Assembly: GCA_030267565.1 (NCBI GenBank)
Contig: BRXU01000038.1
Span: 310,001 to 374,000 of the forward strand
Direction of reading: 5' to 3'
Length of the DNA stretch: 64,000 bases
DNA from: Pleodorina starrii
Lineage: Eukaryota > Chlorophyta > Chlorophyceae > Chlamydomonadales > Volvocaceae
This document shows, piece by piece, positions 39,813-50,774 of the stretch (positions are counted from its first letter, which is position 1; every line of letters starts with the position of its first letter). Both the position numbers and the translations under genes were made by a program. Below the pieces are notes generated by a model. It saw only the letters and a program-made list of their open reading frames with translations. It did no database searches and was not told the origin of the DNA.

Positions 39813-42591
39813 TCAGCTTCTCCGCCGCGTCACGTGGTCGTACACCACCACCTGCAGATACTCCGTGGTGTCAAGCTCGGTGCGTGTCGAGTTGTCGCCG
39901 GGTTTCGCGCGCGGGTCGACATTGATGACCTTGCGGTCTCGTTTGTTCTTGAACAGCAGCCCCGCCTCGTTGTCCGCGATTACCTGCCGGGTTGGGGTAT
40001 AAAGAGCATTTCGCAGCGGGTTGGGGGCGCGGGGTTGAGTGAGTGGATTGGGCTGTGTAGGGCTGGGTTGGGCACGCTGGGGAGGGTTGGGTTGGGGGTT
40101 GGGCGGCGGGCGTAAATAGGCACAGCAAGGGCAGCATTACACCACCGTCGTATGACAGTTACTTGCCGCAAGGAAAGTATGAAACGCTCAAACGGCTAGC
40201 ACGTGCCATGCATCCATGCACGTGCACGTGCACATGCACGTGCCATCGGCTAGCACGTGCCGTGCGTCCGCATGCTGCCCCCCCTGCAACCGTAGCCCAA
40301 GGACCTACGCTCCCCCGCCCCCCCCCCACCGCCTGACTCAACACGGGTCAACAACACCCGCCAATCGAAAGTTCGAAACCCACGACTGTCCCCAGCTCCC
40401 CGCACGCAGCGACAACGCAACAAGCCCGCGCTTTCCCGCCGCACGGCTCCGCCATCGCCGTCCCATCGTGTCCCATCGCTGCGGTACCATCACTAGTTCT
40501 TTACCACCCACCGGTGGCACCACCGCAAGCTGCTACAGTATTGCAACATTGGGCTAGCACACACGCAGTGCACTATTGGGCTAGCACACAAGCAGTGCAC
40601 TTAAGTCAGGGCTAGCGGCGGCTAGCGGCTAGCACACGCAGTGCAACATTGGGCTTAGCACACAAGCAGTGCACTTGAGTCAGGGCTAGCGGCTAGCCGC
40701 TAGCTCACACGCGGGTCACTACTGGGTCAGCGGCCAGCACACGCACTAGGTCACCAGCACTTCCCCGTACCGGTACCTGGAAGTTGGGCGTGGGGTTGGA
40801 CGTGGACATCTGCGTCTCCCAGTTGTAGAACGACAGGTCGGAGGGGCGGGGCATGATGCGTTTCTTGCGGTCAAAGTATGGCTCCATGCTCTCCGTCTTG
40901 AGCCGGTGGCCGTAGTCGATGTAGCCGGACACCTCCTGGGGACGAGTGGGGAGGGGGAGAGGAGGGGAGGGGGGAGGGGGGAGAGGGGAGAGGGGGGAGA
41001 GGGGCGGCGCGCACGGGCGAGGCGCGGGCGAAGCGACGGGAGAGGGGTAAAAAAGAAGATACCGCAGCGGAGGGACGGAGACGGCGTTAGCGAGCGGAGC
41101 CGAGGGGCGGCGCGCGCGGGCGCGAGTGAAGCGACGGACGTGGGCCGAGAGGAGACGTGAGGTGGGCGGGTGGGTGGGTGGGTGCGTGGGGGTGATGGGG
41201 GGGTAAATTGAGAGAGGCTAGGCTGTAGGCTCGTAGGAGATCACCCGGGGTTAGGGTTTTGTCATGCCCGGGTGTTGTACGGGGTTGGTAAGGCCCACCT
41301 GCCCCTTGGCGGCCCCACCTGCCCCTTGGCGTTCTTGTCCCGAATGAACACGATAGTGGTCAGCTTGCCGTTGCGGACCGCCTCCTCCCGGTCCTTCAGA
41401 GCCTGAGAGGACGAGGACACACGGCAAGAACGATAGACCCACGGACCCGCAGTCGTAGAAGTGAGGCGAGGTTGGCGATCGGACCGAGGACCGAGGGCGG
41501 AGGCGAACGGGCTGTGACAGGCAGGCGGGAGGTATGCGCGCGCGCGTCCCAAGGGAAGATAAGCACCGAACGATTACGGTATAACAGATATTCGGCGCCG
41601 CGCAGAGTGACACGCCCAAACCCACTTCTAAGGACCGGAACAACAACACGCGGGGCATCGGGTCGGGCATCGGATCGGGCCACACAGGCGCAGGGCATCG
41701 GATCGGGCCACACAGGCGCAGGGCATCGGATCGGGCCACACAGGCGCAGGGCATCGGATCGGGCCACACAGGCGCTCCAATGGTAACCCGATCCGCCTGA
41801 CCGTTCCAGCCGGGCACTTCGCGACTGGGGCCAACGGGACCGCTAAAAAGGGACTGAGCTGCGTCCCCTGCGCTGAGCTGAGCGTGACGTTGGCTGCCCC
41901 ACGAGCAGTACAGCGCCAGTACAGTGCAGCGCAGTACTCTGCAGTACCTGCAGTAGGGGATACTCCTCCACGTGCTTGCCCTGGGAGGCGAGCTTCTTTG
42001 GCTTTTTGTTTAGCCGTGCCTGCCGCGCCTGCTCCGACGCCTCCTTCCGCTGCTCGAACTCCTCTCGCCGAATGACCTCCCCGTTGCCGCGTATCCTGAC
42101 AGCACCCCCAACAGAGTTGCACAGATTTGGGGGCAAAGACGGTCAGGGTTACATCATCTAGAGTGTAGGCGCTGAGCTCACTGCACGCCGCGGCAGTCCC
42201 GGGGGTCAGAGGGCCTGTAACCATCCTTGGGCATGGGGAAATACCTGCCGCCAGGCAAGAGCTTTTGTTCCCCAAACCATGCAGCACTGGTACCCAGCAG
42301 GCACCCTGTCTGCAACAAGCGGCAATGAACCCAGCGACACCCACGTTCCTCACCCAAGTTCGACCAACTGCCGCGCCAGCTCGACATCCTCGAGATAATA
42401 TACATCAGTGCTGTTGATTTGGCTGTCTAAGTAGTCCTCGTAACTGCGACAGCGGCGGGTGGCAGTTCTCGGGTCTTTGGTCTAGCGAGAGCAAGGATGC
42501 CAGAATCGATCTCCAACCATGCTTCTTACGTTGCAAACTCGTCAGCTATGGGATCATAGCCGGGTCCCTTAATCTCCAAGTCGTCGTCCAT
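39813..42591 (-). CDS. CFAP299: Cilia- and flagella-associated protein 299, 6 exons
   Basis: Exons 5' to 3': 42591-42530, 42443-42354, 42095-41948, 41402-41319, 40935-40777, 39983-39813. They give 237 codons with every junction in frame, matching the usual ~233-residue length. Conserved stretches of the family are present in order: YEDYLDSQ near the N-terminus, [17 protein letters not shown], the basic helix [63 protein letters not shown], and the C-terminal [11 protein letters not shown] and [10 protein letters not shown]. The protein is associated with motile cilia across eukaryotes, and its molecular role is poorly known. There are no membrane segments or targeting peptide, as expected of a cytosolic or axonemal protein. 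The exon ending at 41319 has a 20-bp direct duplication creating two tandem donors; the family alignment favours the upstream one. Confidence 0.96.
40537..40705. repeat. GCTAGC-rich tandem repeats in a CFAP299 intron
   Basis: Repeated GGGCTAGCACACAAGCAGTG and GTCAGGGCTAGCGGCTAGC blocks in the 39984-40776 intron, partly self-complementary (CGGCTAGCCGCTAG). Confidence 0.85.
41054..41084 (+). repeat. Dispersed family B, copy 5
   Basis: AAGATACCGCAGCGGAGGGA followed by CGGAGACGGCG, in the 40936-41318 intron of CFAP299. Confidence 0.65.
41650..41775. repeat. 28-bp tandem repeat in a CFAP299 intron
   Basis: About four copies of a unit beginning CATCGGATCGGGCCACACAG and ending GCGCAGGG, in the 41403-41947 intron. 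Confidence 0.92.
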
Positions 42592-43996
42592 TTCAGCGAC
42601 TCAATACGCAAGCTCTCCGTTTGTAAAATTCACGTCTCAGTTAAAAATACAAAAAGGTGAAGTGTAACGGCATGCAACGATAACAAGGGTTGCATAGAAG
42701 GCGCGGTGAATTTACTATGGCCTTAGAAGGTCGCAGTTTCGGGTATTAGTGATACCGGCACTGTAAGTGGACACTGATGCGTTGATGTACCAGTTAGTGG
42801 GAGTCCCTCTAAGAGCGCTAGACTTCCGCAGTGGCGAACGGTAGTTATGGTAACGCATAACGGCAGCAACGGCCAACCTCGGTAGTCATTATATTATATG
42901 AGGCTCGTAATACAGCGCAAACTGTCAGCTAGCCTGTAGTTCTGGTCTTGCTGCCGGCCAAAAGGCATTCCAGCTGCACCAGCCAATTACAAGTTTCCTG
43001 GATGAAATACTTGCTGACATGCCTTCTTCCCCCGCCATCAACCAGCAGAGGCGCGCTCGCCACGCCCCCACTGCCCAAGACACAGCCTGACGAACCTTGA
43101 GCCGCAGACGTCGTGCCCCGTCCGGGCACACGCGCGCCGCGTCAGACCAAGGGCAAAGGAAAAATGCTCTGTGTGTCCCTGACCCAGCCACTCGAAAAAC
43201 TTTTGACGGTCCGTTCGAGGTCCAACACAACACGGTTCTCCTGCCATCGAAACCACGCCACCGACTTTAAGACAAGTATAAATTCTGGGTCACAAGTATA
43301 ACAAGCCGCATCGCTGCTCAAAAATTGGTTGAGCGCCGGCCCCGGAAGGCCGCGAGGACAGACATCGACTACCGTACCGTATTTGCGCATATAAAAGGAA
43401 CGCCGTCGCAAGAGTCATTCTGCCCATCATATACGCGCAGGTGCTCCACCCCATCAAGGCAGCCCGCCTGACCCGGACAAGTCAAGAGGCAACAGTCATG
43501 CAAAGTTATACTGTTGTCGTACACGCCGTCATGGAAGAGCCATGCAACACCCATGCAACCCAGGTCGACTAACAACATGCAGAAACCACCCCGAGCCAAC
43601 GCATCAGCAATGTGCAGGCCCCGCCCGCGCAACACGGCGGTGCTTACTAATTAAGTCCACGATGGCGCAATCACATGACCGGTGCCGCACTCATCGCTAG
43701 GGCTAGCCAGCCGACCCGGACCCGAACCCCCCATGCCCTTCCCCAAGATTCTGATCTGCGGCTTCACGTCCCCAACCCACCCCCTCTGCCCTGGATTGCC
43801 GTCAAACCCACATCCCCAATCCCCAATCTACGCAACCCCAAAAAGGACCCTCAGGACACCGCTTTCAGTAATCGCTCAGCGCCTGAAAACCTTAAACCCA
43901 AGGACAGGTACAGATGTCAAAACATCAACCGAATGGCACACCCGCCGCAATCGAGGCTCGATTCTATTCCATTCCATTCCGTTCCATTCCATTTCG
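42592..43996. other. Spacer upstream of CFAP299
   Basis: Lies between the CFAP299 start and the stop of the HMG-like gene (both on minus). It should contain the CFAP299 promoter and the HMG-like 3' UTR. No conserved coding segment was seen. Confidence 0.45.
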
Positions 43997-46428
43997 CTAC
44001 ATTTTGAGTTTTTTTGCGGGGGGCGCAGCTGCCTTGTGCCCCGCCGCCGCCGGGGCAGGCCGCTTCGCTCCAGCGGCTGCTTTCGGCACCGCAGCCGCCG
44101 CAGCCGGCGGCGGCACGACCGCCTCCTCATCGTCCTCGCTGCCGCTGCCGCTGCTCTCAGATTCCGAGGAGGAGGCGTCCCCACTGCCACTGCCGTCGTC
44201 GCCGCTGTCGCTGCCGTCGTCGCCACTGCCACTGCCGTCATCGCCACTTCCGCTGTCCTCGTCATCTCCGCTTCCGCTGTCCTCGTCGCCGCTTCCGCTG
44301 CCGTCAGCGTCGCCGTCGTCTGCGGCAGCCTCCTCCTCGCCGTCATCGCTCGACGCGCTCACGCCAACGCTGGTGTCGTCCTCATCGGCACCGGCATCCG
44401 AGCCCGTCGTCGCCTTCCCACCGTCCCCGCTGCCGCCCTCCTCCTCCTCCTCCTCCTCCTCCTCCTTCTCCCCCGCCTCAGAGTCAGAGCCAGCAGACGC
44501 AAACTCCTCCTTGCTGCTGCTGTCCTCGTCGTCTTCCTCCTCCTCCTCCTCCTCCTGCTCCTCCTCCTGTTTCACAAGGGCCTTCGGCGGCACCACCACC
44601 TCCTCATCCGCCTCCGCCTCCTCGTCGTCCTCATCCTCATCATCGCTCTCCTCATTCTCGTCGCTCTCCTCGGCCCCCTCCTCGCTCTCAGCGCTGTCAC
44701 CAGCCGCCCCGGCCGTGTCGACGTCCATGGCGGCCGGCCCGGCGGCGACCGCGGCTGCGGCTGCGGCAGCCGGCTTACTCCGGGCGGTGGTCGCCGCGGC
44801 CGCGGGCTCCGCCGGCAAGCTCCCGGGAACCAGGTCTGCAGAAGCCACGAAGGGGACCATGCAGATGTCAGGAAATGGCAGCCAGCGATGTATAAAAATT
44901 CAGAGACATTCTAAAAGGCCCGAACATCAGACACGCAGTTCAACGCTGTCCCACCAACGCCCCTCCCCGCACCGCCCCACCAACGCCCCTCCCCTCACCG
45001 GCCCACCAAGCCCCTCCCCTCACCGCCCCACCGCGCCCCTCCCCTCACCGCCCCACCAACGCCCCTCCCCTCACCGCCCCACCAACGCCCCTCCCCTCAC
45101 CGCCCCACCGCGCCCCTCCCCTCACCGCCCCACCAACGCCCCTCCCCTCACCTTCCCTGTTGCCATCCAGCCCCTCACCTCACCGCCCCTCCCCTCACCG
45201 CCCCACCAACGCCCCTCCCCTCACCGCCCCACCAACGCCCCTCCCCTCACCGGCCCACCACGCCCCTCCCCTCACCGCCCCACCAACGCCCCTCCCCTCA
45301 CCGCCCCACCACTTCCCTCCCCTCACCGCCCCACCAACGCCCCTCCCCTCACCTTCCGTGTTGCCATCCAATCTGAGCAACCGAACCAGGGAGGCCTCAG
45401 GGTGTTGCACCACGTACTCCAGGTAGCGCTGCCACATCAAGCCCGCCTGCTTATGAGGCTCCTCGCCCGCGCCACTGCCTCCGCCGGCCTCCGCCGCCGC
45501 GATGCCGTCCAGTCGCTGCTGCTCCCGCTCGCTGTTGACGGCGTCCAGGAAGGGCTTGAGCACCGAGTTGGCGCGCTCCTGATGAATATCGCAGAGGGGA
45601 ACGTTTATCGGCACACGGCACACGGGTACGGGAACACGGGAACACGGGTAAGCAGCACGGTGGTGGCGGGTAGGCGAGTAAGACACGCATCATGCACGGC
45701 ATGCGTGCTTTTTTCCCGGAATGTCGACGCCCAACAATGTCGACTCCCAGCAGATTACGGCGGCGCTAAGAGCGGGTGCAAGGGTTCACGTGGGCGGCGC
45801 AGGCAACGGCGTCGGTGCGTGAGGGGTCGGTGTTGTGGGTGTCATGAGTGCAGCAACGCCGTCGGTGCTGATGGCAGCAAGAGCGTGCTACACTGCCCGT
45901 GTAGCCGAAAGGGCTTGCTGCCTTTCTAAATCTGCGCCGCCACGGTGGGCGCTCCATGGGTCGCACCTTGTCCTCCACCGGCAGCGAGCCCCAGAAAGTG
46001 TTAGCCGACGAAATACCGATGCGGCCGCTGTCTCCGTGGCTGGCGAGGAACTTGCTGACAACGGGCAGGTGCTTGAGGTTGCGCAACTCCTTCATGGCGA
46101 AAGACACGAAGAGGTAGTATGCGTTCATGTGCTTAGGTCCCCGATTCTTCTTTGGCGCCACAGGCTTCTCTTTGACTGCAGTCATCTTGACAGCCGTCGA
46201 CTTCTTCTTGCTGATAAGTTCCTTCGTTCCACACAGCAATTGCGACTCCGAAAGGTTGAAGCGCTTGCTGACAACATGAACGATAGGCTCTATCACATCT
46301 TTGCCAAAAAGCATTCCAGTGATGCCCAATAGGCATTGGGCGGCGTCCAGCTTGGAGATTGGCTCATTCAATGCAGCCTCCTGCGCCGCCGTCAGCTGCA
46401 CGGAATTGTGAGCATCATGTTCCTTCAT
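43997..46428 (-). CDS. HMG-box-like nuclear protein with long acidic tail, 3 exons
   Basis: Exons 46428-45967, 45578-45353 and 44835-43997 give 508 codons with both junctions in frame. Residues ~94-175 resemble an HMG box: a basic lead KKNRGPKH, then MNAYYLFVSFAMKEL, a tryptophan in SANTFWGSLPVEDK, and the helix ERANSVLKPFLDAVNSEREQ spanning the first junction. The last ~280 residues are mostly Glu/Asp/Ser runs ending in a basic PPAKKLKM, a likely nuclear signal. Acidic tails next to a DNA-binding box are typical of HMGB-type and histone-chaperone proteins, so chromatin binding is the best inference. The N-terminal ~90 residues (DAAQCLLGITGMLFGKDVIE) look like a separate helical domain I do not recognise. 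ATG 46428 was chosen. The frame is open further upstream to a TTCCAG at about 46505, so an additional 5' exon is possible. Confidence 0.68.
44940..45352. repeat. 26-bp minisatellite filling an intron of the HMG-like gene
   Basis: About 15 imperfect units of GCCCCTCCCCTCACCGCCCC plus ACCAAC occupy almost the whole 44836-45352 intron and form the donor-side sequence. Confidence 0.92.
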
Positions 46429-49400
46429 TGTGGAGAATTTGTTGAGCTTGTTTCCTTTGTCGTTGATTGCGGGTGGCGCCGAGGCTCGTGGCCGAGGCGC
46501 GAGGCTGGAAAGATGGTGAGTAAGAAGCACTGGATAAGTTGGGCTACCTGGCCTCGAAAAATCAGGGATTTATCATTTCCCACGTGTGCAGGTCTTCAAT
46601 GTGCAGCTTGCACAATCATAACGGTTGTGACCGTTCTGTACAGACATCGGACAACCAAAACCGGAGGGCGACTTGACTCGGAGGCAGAGCAGAGCTCTGC
46701 TCGGGGGTAACGAGCCAACGACCCCTCTTGCCTGCTCTTGCCGTCCTGTTGCACCGGGTATTGTCGCCAGACTGACAAGGGGTTGGTGTCGGCTTCCTTG
46801 AAGCCGGAAAAAGGGCGGGGCCCCGTTCAATCCGTACGGGTTAACTCTTCCGGCCAGCGCATTGGCTGAAGTTACTTGACAGCAGCCGTGGAGTGTATCA
46901 TTTACACATCACGCAGGCTGACTTGCCAATAGAAGGAAAGCGGAACTGTTTGCGAGGGTCGCGACGACGTGCAGTTGCCGCCGACGAGAGTGCAGCAGAG
47001 GCTTGGCTACCGAGGTATTCACCGTAGAGGAGGCTTGACAACTTTAACATTCGGACAGGGAATGTATGTAGAAGTCCCCTAGGTTGCCGACTTGACTTGT
47101 ATTTGGGCGGCCCGCAGCAGAAGACCGCCGCATCGTGCGTGCAATTTGCGGCTTGGCGTCCAACAACCAGCTCCTTGCAACCTTTGTAATAGTATTATGC
47201 GTCAAGTCGGTCGGACCGGCTAGCAGAGCTGCTGTGGTGTGGTCGCGGGAAGAATGTTCGCAATGCAAATTTAGTTGGTCGCCGAAACGAAATTTCATTT
47301 CACGCCGTCAAGTCAGAAATCCACTTTGAGGAACGATGAATCTTCTGGAATTAATTATAGGCCGAGAGGTGTTGGTTTGACCTCGGCCTCGGTCCATGGA
47401 GACTGCCAAACTGGTTTTTACTCATGCGATGTTGGGTTCCTATAATAAATTTACCGTGCAATAAAGAATGTAATCTTTTACTTATGCAGCCTTTCCGTTG
47501 GCCGAAATTCTGCACTTTGGTTAGGACACCACAGTCCACAGTTCACAGGCACGGACATGGGCAATCCTACAGGGCGGGGCCCCCCTGGGCGCTTCGCGCT
47601 GGGGCCCCGCCCAAAAATGCATGTCCACCAGTCCACATATACGCAAATAATGTTGTGTACACACCGCCAGCAACCCTAGCCCGGCTCAGGAGGACGGCCG
47701 GGAGGCTCCCGCTGAGGCTCACCTGTCAGGGACACGTGTTATGACAGGTTATGACGTGTCTTTGCTGCCCCGGAAGCAGAGCAGACGCAGACAGGCGCAG
47801 ACAGGGATGTCGCGTAACCTTGAGCCCCCACAAAGTCTCATTCGTCACGCCACGCGACGGCGCCCCACTGGTACGGTACTCCTCTCACGGCGCCCCTCCG
47901 CTTCCTCCAGTGCGGGGGCACAAACCGGCAGCGAACCGTAACCTGCGGCCAACACAACACAGAACACACTCTGCCCTTTGCGGATGGCCAACCGCGGCCT
48001 TTCATACCACGCCGCGAGGAAGGCAGCCGTTCGCAGCCGCCGGGACGGCATGAGGCAGACGTCCGAGCGGGTTCCGGAGCCACTGACGTCATTGGGGCCG
48101 GAGGCACCCTTCATTCAACACCTGCATTCACCTCCGTTCCCAGGTGCGCGCGGTCAGTGCCGTCGGTGCAAGCGTCCATGCCGTTACAGTCAAAAGATCA
48201 CTCACCAACGGCCACCGTCGCCGCCACCAACGACGCCGGGCCACGATGCAACCCATATCCGGCACACCAATCACCTGTTCCCCACACCCCCACCCGCCCG
48301 CCCGCCCGCGCGCACACACACATACACACGCCCGCTGCGCCGCCAACGCCCCGACACACAGGAACGCATACGCATACTCGCGTGCGCACCCGACCAAAAT
48401 GCTGAAGGTGTGCGGTAGACTAAACGGCATGGTAGTGCAGTACGACAAAAGAAGTTGTTCCGGTACGACACGGCAAAATCTGAATCTCGTCCTTCACGGG
48501 TCCATTCAAACGTGCCCCCCTATGACGGCTGCTACCGCAGCTTCCGCCACGGTTGCACTGCACAAAGTACCAGCAGGAAAAGAAAGCCGTTGGGGCATCG
48601 GCTCCGGTCACCATCATACCAACCACGAGACGGCGGAGGATACAGTCACGGTACCTCACAAACGGGACTATCAACAGACTCGTCAGCACCGCCACTTTTT
48701 GTACGTCATATCTGTTGGTGGCGACACCATTGAAATAAACAACGTTCGAGACGCATGGGAAGGCTGGGCGCTGGCCGCTGCAAAGACAGCCAAGCCAAGG
48801 AGACTCAATGCGCGTTGGTTTCGAGGGTTCTGCGCTGCGCGGATGTGGGGCCCGGGGTTCAGCGCAAGCGCAGACCTCCCCGTCCTGCCGTGAACCAGCT
48901 GTTATGATTGGCCACCATGCTGCGCCGCCGCGCCCGAAGCCCTGTTGGGCCCTTCCCGCCCGGCACCCAAACCGATAATGCCCTGCAACCGCACGCCACA
49001 CCCACAACCCGGCACACATGCACAGACAGACACGCACGTAGGACCTAGTACGCAACCGCACGCTCGTGGTAAGAGGCCGCCCCAACACCGCGATAGCAGC
49101 GCGTGCGCCGCCCGCCAACCCTTCGCCACCGCCGCCGCCCCCACTGGGCTCACCGCACTGCGCCATCTCTCGTGCAACACTTGCGAGAGATGCCCTGTGG
49201 CAGGCGCACAACACGCGAGCCTTTCCGACACACGCGCGCGCGTCGGCCTCCCTCCACCTCCGCGCGAGTGTGTGGGATCCGCCCGCTGCCCTCGAGTCCC
49301 TTGCGCGCAAGCCCACTGCCCCAGTGCCGCCCAGTGTCGCCGCCTGTGGGTGCCGCCGTGTCGCGCCCAGCAGGCGCTGCGAGCTGCACACCGCGCACCT

Positions 49401-50774
49401 GGGCGACGCGCGCTGCGCCGTGCTGCATTCACTTACGACACACCCCAAACGGCGACGCACGGTCGCGCTCATCCCAATGGTCACCACCATCAACCGGGTC
49501 CCATCGCTACGTTCCACCGCACACTACCCACAAGGCATCTGCAGGCAGCAGCGCCATCAGCAGCGGCATCGACATCACCGTCGTTATCTCCATCGTCATC
49601 ATCGTCGCCATCACCACTCACCACCGTAACCATGTCTAGGGTTGACTTAGGCCCTGTGCATTCCTCCACCGCCCGTGCGATATTTCCGCGACAGCGCACG
49701 CCCACCGGCCCGTACTGTACTCCCGCCGCCGCGCCGTGCGCGAAACCCGTCCAGCTGGTAATACCGGCACGCGCGCCACTCCCCCGCCCGCCCGGCCAGC
49801 CGTCCCAGCCAAGCCCCGACCGTGGGCGCGCAAACCCTGTCCCCCGTCCCAACCAGCAGCCAGTCAAGGCAGCGCGTGCGTCCGCGTGTCAGTAATCTCC
49901 GAGTTGCAGCAAATGCAACCACGAACATCGCCATACCGTATCCCGTCGCGCCTTTCGGCGCGCGCTGGCTTCCGGCACAGCCCATGCACAAGTGCACGCG
50001 AATCCGCAGGCGGGAGGTGCGAGGGGAACTACGACGGCCCCGGCCTGCAGGCAGCGGCAGGCCGCGCCCTCGCGGGCGCTCAAGCGCCGCCTACCCCCGT
50101 GGTCTCTGCCGCCGCCGCCGCCACAGCAGCAGCAGCAGCAGCAGCAGAAGCGAAGCATATACAAATCAGCGCGCGCAGCTCCAAATACCACTATGCACAA
50201 GCGTACGTACAATATCGCGGTGTGTCTTGCGCGCGCACAAGCCAAATGCGCGCTTTCCCGCGGGGCGATCCGTTCCTGTCCTCGTCCTCAATGACACAGA
50301 AGAGTCCAATGTAGCGGTTTCATGAAAACCCATCCCCGCACAAGTCCAACCAAGCTCGCATGCACGCACCCTCAGCCATGTAACCGGGCGCCCACCATCC
50401 TTGGCTTGACTGTTTTCCACCACGCCCGGCCCGCCTTCCCTCCCTCCGTAGCGCCTCAGCAGCCAAGAGCCAGCCGCCCGCCCCCGGCCCTGTAAACCTG
50501 CCAATGCGTCCCCGCGCAGCGGAAGCCCCAAAGCACCCACCCAGCCCACCACACCACGAATGCGCGCGCTCAACGCAAGTTTAGATCCTCAACTCAGCAA
50601 ACAGACGGCATAAAGGTTGCGCGTCCGTAGCCGCGACCACAGCCAAGGCGGTCCTGAAAGGCGACACCAAAAGAGGCAATGGACAGGTGCGGCGCGCGCG
50701 GGGTTCCCTCGCCGCCGCGCTGCCACGATGCCTGTGACGGGCTGTCGCTCTCTGCCAGCCCAACCTCGTTTTCC
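46429..50774. other. 4.3-kb region without a supportable gene
   Basis: Bounded by the HMG-like start and the HET-ankyrin stop (both on minus). From ~48,000 it is very GC-rich and shows long but featureless frames on both strands, with C/A-rich low complexity. A GC hairpin lies at 47573-47613. No conserved motif was found. It should contain the HET-ankyrin 3' UTR and the HMG-like promoter. Confidence 0.5.
47573..47613. repeat. Strong GC hairpin
   Basis: GGGCGGGGCCCCCCTGGGCG faces CGCTGGGGCCCCGCCC across a short TTC loop, giving an almost fully paired ~17-bp stem. It could be a terminator-like or mobile-element end. No unpaired T-run or gene end abuts it. Confidence 0.6.

Noticed and set aside
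43914..45929. 671-codon plus-strand frame rich in Ser/Leu/Pro
   Set aside because: Antisense of the acidic tail and intronic repeat of the HMG-like gene. Poly-Ser arises from the reverse of Glu/Asp codons.
48420..49895. Long overlapping frames on both strands (365 and 316 codons)
   Set aside because: GC-rich sequence with few stops. No motif, no splice logic and Arg/Ala/Pro-biased translation on both strands.
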